DNA of 7,077 nucleotides from assembly GCA_937871985.1 (NCBI GenBank), contig CALMPB010000263.1, forward strand, positions 1 to 7,077, read 5' to 3'. How positions within the stretch are numbered: the stretch's first letter is position 1; each line of letters starts with the position of its first letter. Both the position numbers and the translations under genes were made by a program. This DNA is from an uncultured Burkholderiaceae bacterium. GTDB taxonomy: Bacteria > Pseudomonadota > Gammaproteobacteria > Burkholderiales > Burkholderiaceae. Of the stretch, positions 6,536-7,077 are shown piece by piece. The notes below the pieces were generated by a model. The model saw only the letters and a list, made by a program, of their open reading frames with translations. It had not been told where the DNA came from and ran no database searches.

Positions 6536-6865
6536 ATGCCAAAATTCGTGGCCATCGGATATGGCGATCAAGAGGGCTACGACCGTACGCCCGCCGCCAT
6601 CCGAAACGCAGCCCATGCGCACGACGCAAAATTACAGAAAGACGGGGTATTGATGGGCGTCGCAGGCAAGCCCGTACAAGTGCGCAACCACGAGGCCGCC
6701 TGGATCGAAACAACGCCCGGCCCATTCATGAAATCGCCCTTGCCGATAGCCGGCTTCGCCATCATCGAAGCCGCCGACATGGCCGAAGCTATAGCGATGG
6801 TGTCGCAAACACCCTGCGCCGTCGCGCACGGGGTCGTAGAGGTGTGGCCACTGGAACAGCCGTAG
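6536..6865 (+). CDS. YciI/YCII (DGPF-like) family protein
   Basis: A 109-residue protein that fits the YCII-related fold, a small dimeric ferredoxin-like domain of usually 90-120 residues. Visible landmarks are an N-terminal strand (KFVAIGYGDQEGYDRT), a helix with HDAKLQKDGVLMGVAG, a central strand/turn with TTPGPFMKSPLPIAGFAIIEA (about 59-79), and the helix ADMAEAIAMVSQTPCAVAHG leading to the final strand VVEVWPL. The ..PIAGFAIIEAAD..EAI.MV...P.A..GVVEVWPL pattern is the usual C-terminal half of this family, and the conserved His near residue 26 and Asp near 30 of the proposed active site appear to be present. The biochemical role of most members is unknown; some relatives are dehydrochlorinase-like or fused to sigma factors. 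The gene is GC-rich, stands alone on its strand and looks like ordinary chromosome beyond the accessory segment. Confidence 0.88.
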   Translation: MPKFVAIGYGDQEGYDRTPAAIRNAAHAHDAKLQKDGVLMGVAGKPVQVRNHEAAWIETTPGPFMKSPLPIAGFAIIEAADMAEAIAMVSQTPCAVAHGVVEVWPLEQP

Positions 6866-6948
6866 CGGCACCTATCATTCGCGCCGCAGATGTATGTCTT
6901 GCAATAACAAGGCAATGGCAGCCCAACTGCCTATCCCCTACCCTGCAT

Positions 6949-7077
6949 TCACAAATGCCGATGGCTGCAAACCATGACCTGCCCAGTCAGCCCCTCGATC
7001 AGCCTGGCCAGCCCCCTCGCGCTACCCTCATCCAACCATTCCGTCCGGACCATGCGAAACCCCATCGCCAGGCTGTA
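6949..7077 (-). CDS. 3' end of an unidentified gene running off the window
   Basis: The minus strand is open from the window edge for 42 codons to a TGA at 6949-6951, with strong G/C preference at third positions, as expected of a real gene in this genome. The visible C-terminus reads MGFRMVRTEWLDEGSARGLA..., ending MVCSHRHL. I cannot assign a family from so little. It converges on the YciI-family gene with 83 bp between the stops. That gap has a 5-bp GGCAG/CTGCC hairpin but no T run, so no terminator is called. Confidence 0.5.
   Translation of the reverse strand, partial: YSLAMGFRMVRTEWLDEGSARGLARLIEGLTGQVMVCSHRHL

Noticed and set aside
1..7077. CRISPR array, tRNA or rRNA
   Set aside because: I saw no regularly spaced repeats, cloverleaf-like segment or conserved rRNA stretch; the only repeated motif is the IS end.

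Overview
The window looks like part of a defence-type accessory region next to ordinary chromosome in a GC-rich proteobacterium (Pseudomonadota). This rests on high GC at codon third positions in the left operon and right flank, on the IS3-type transposon remnant, and on a typical proteobacterial YciI-family gene at the right. I cannot name the genus.

Positions 1-3275 (plus strand) hold a compact three-gene operon whose genes overlap by ATGA at both junctions. In order these are the C-terminal part of a protein cut by the window edge, a 153-residue small protein, and a 698-residue DUF3732-type SMC/Rad50-like ABC ATPase. The order and the protein types match the ABC three-component (ABC-3C) conflict systems predicted from comparative genomics: an effector-CTD protein, a middle component and an ABC ATPase. 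The ATPase would act as nucleic-acid or invader sensor and switch, the middle component as coupler, and the first protein would carry the effector at its N-terminus, which lies outside the window.

Positions 3318-3621 hold a roughly 300-bp remnant of an IS3-family insertion sequence on the minus strand. A fragment of the transposase catalytic core lies between copies of the same terminal inverted repeat. Two of these copies form a near-perfect palindrome followed, in the minus direction, by a T run. A further partial copy of the end sequence lies at 6464-6480, so the 2.8 kb between 3622 and 6463 is bracketed by transposon-end sequence.

That bracketed segment carries two minus-strand genes. 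The one at 3700-4551 has a C-terminal half resembling abortive-infection (Abi_C/HEPN-like) helical domains. The one at 5192-6340 is a protein I do not recognise, with an R-x4-H motif in a C-terminal helical region. About 640 bp between them has no convincing gene. Both genes use non-ATG starts with well-placed Shine-Dalgarno sequences.

The right end (from about 6500) appears to be normal chromosome: a YciI-family gene on the plus strand and the 3' end of a convergent, unidentified minus-strand gene that runs off the window. The best candidates for a poorly described system are the ABC-3C operon and the two unknown or HEPN-like genes beside it.
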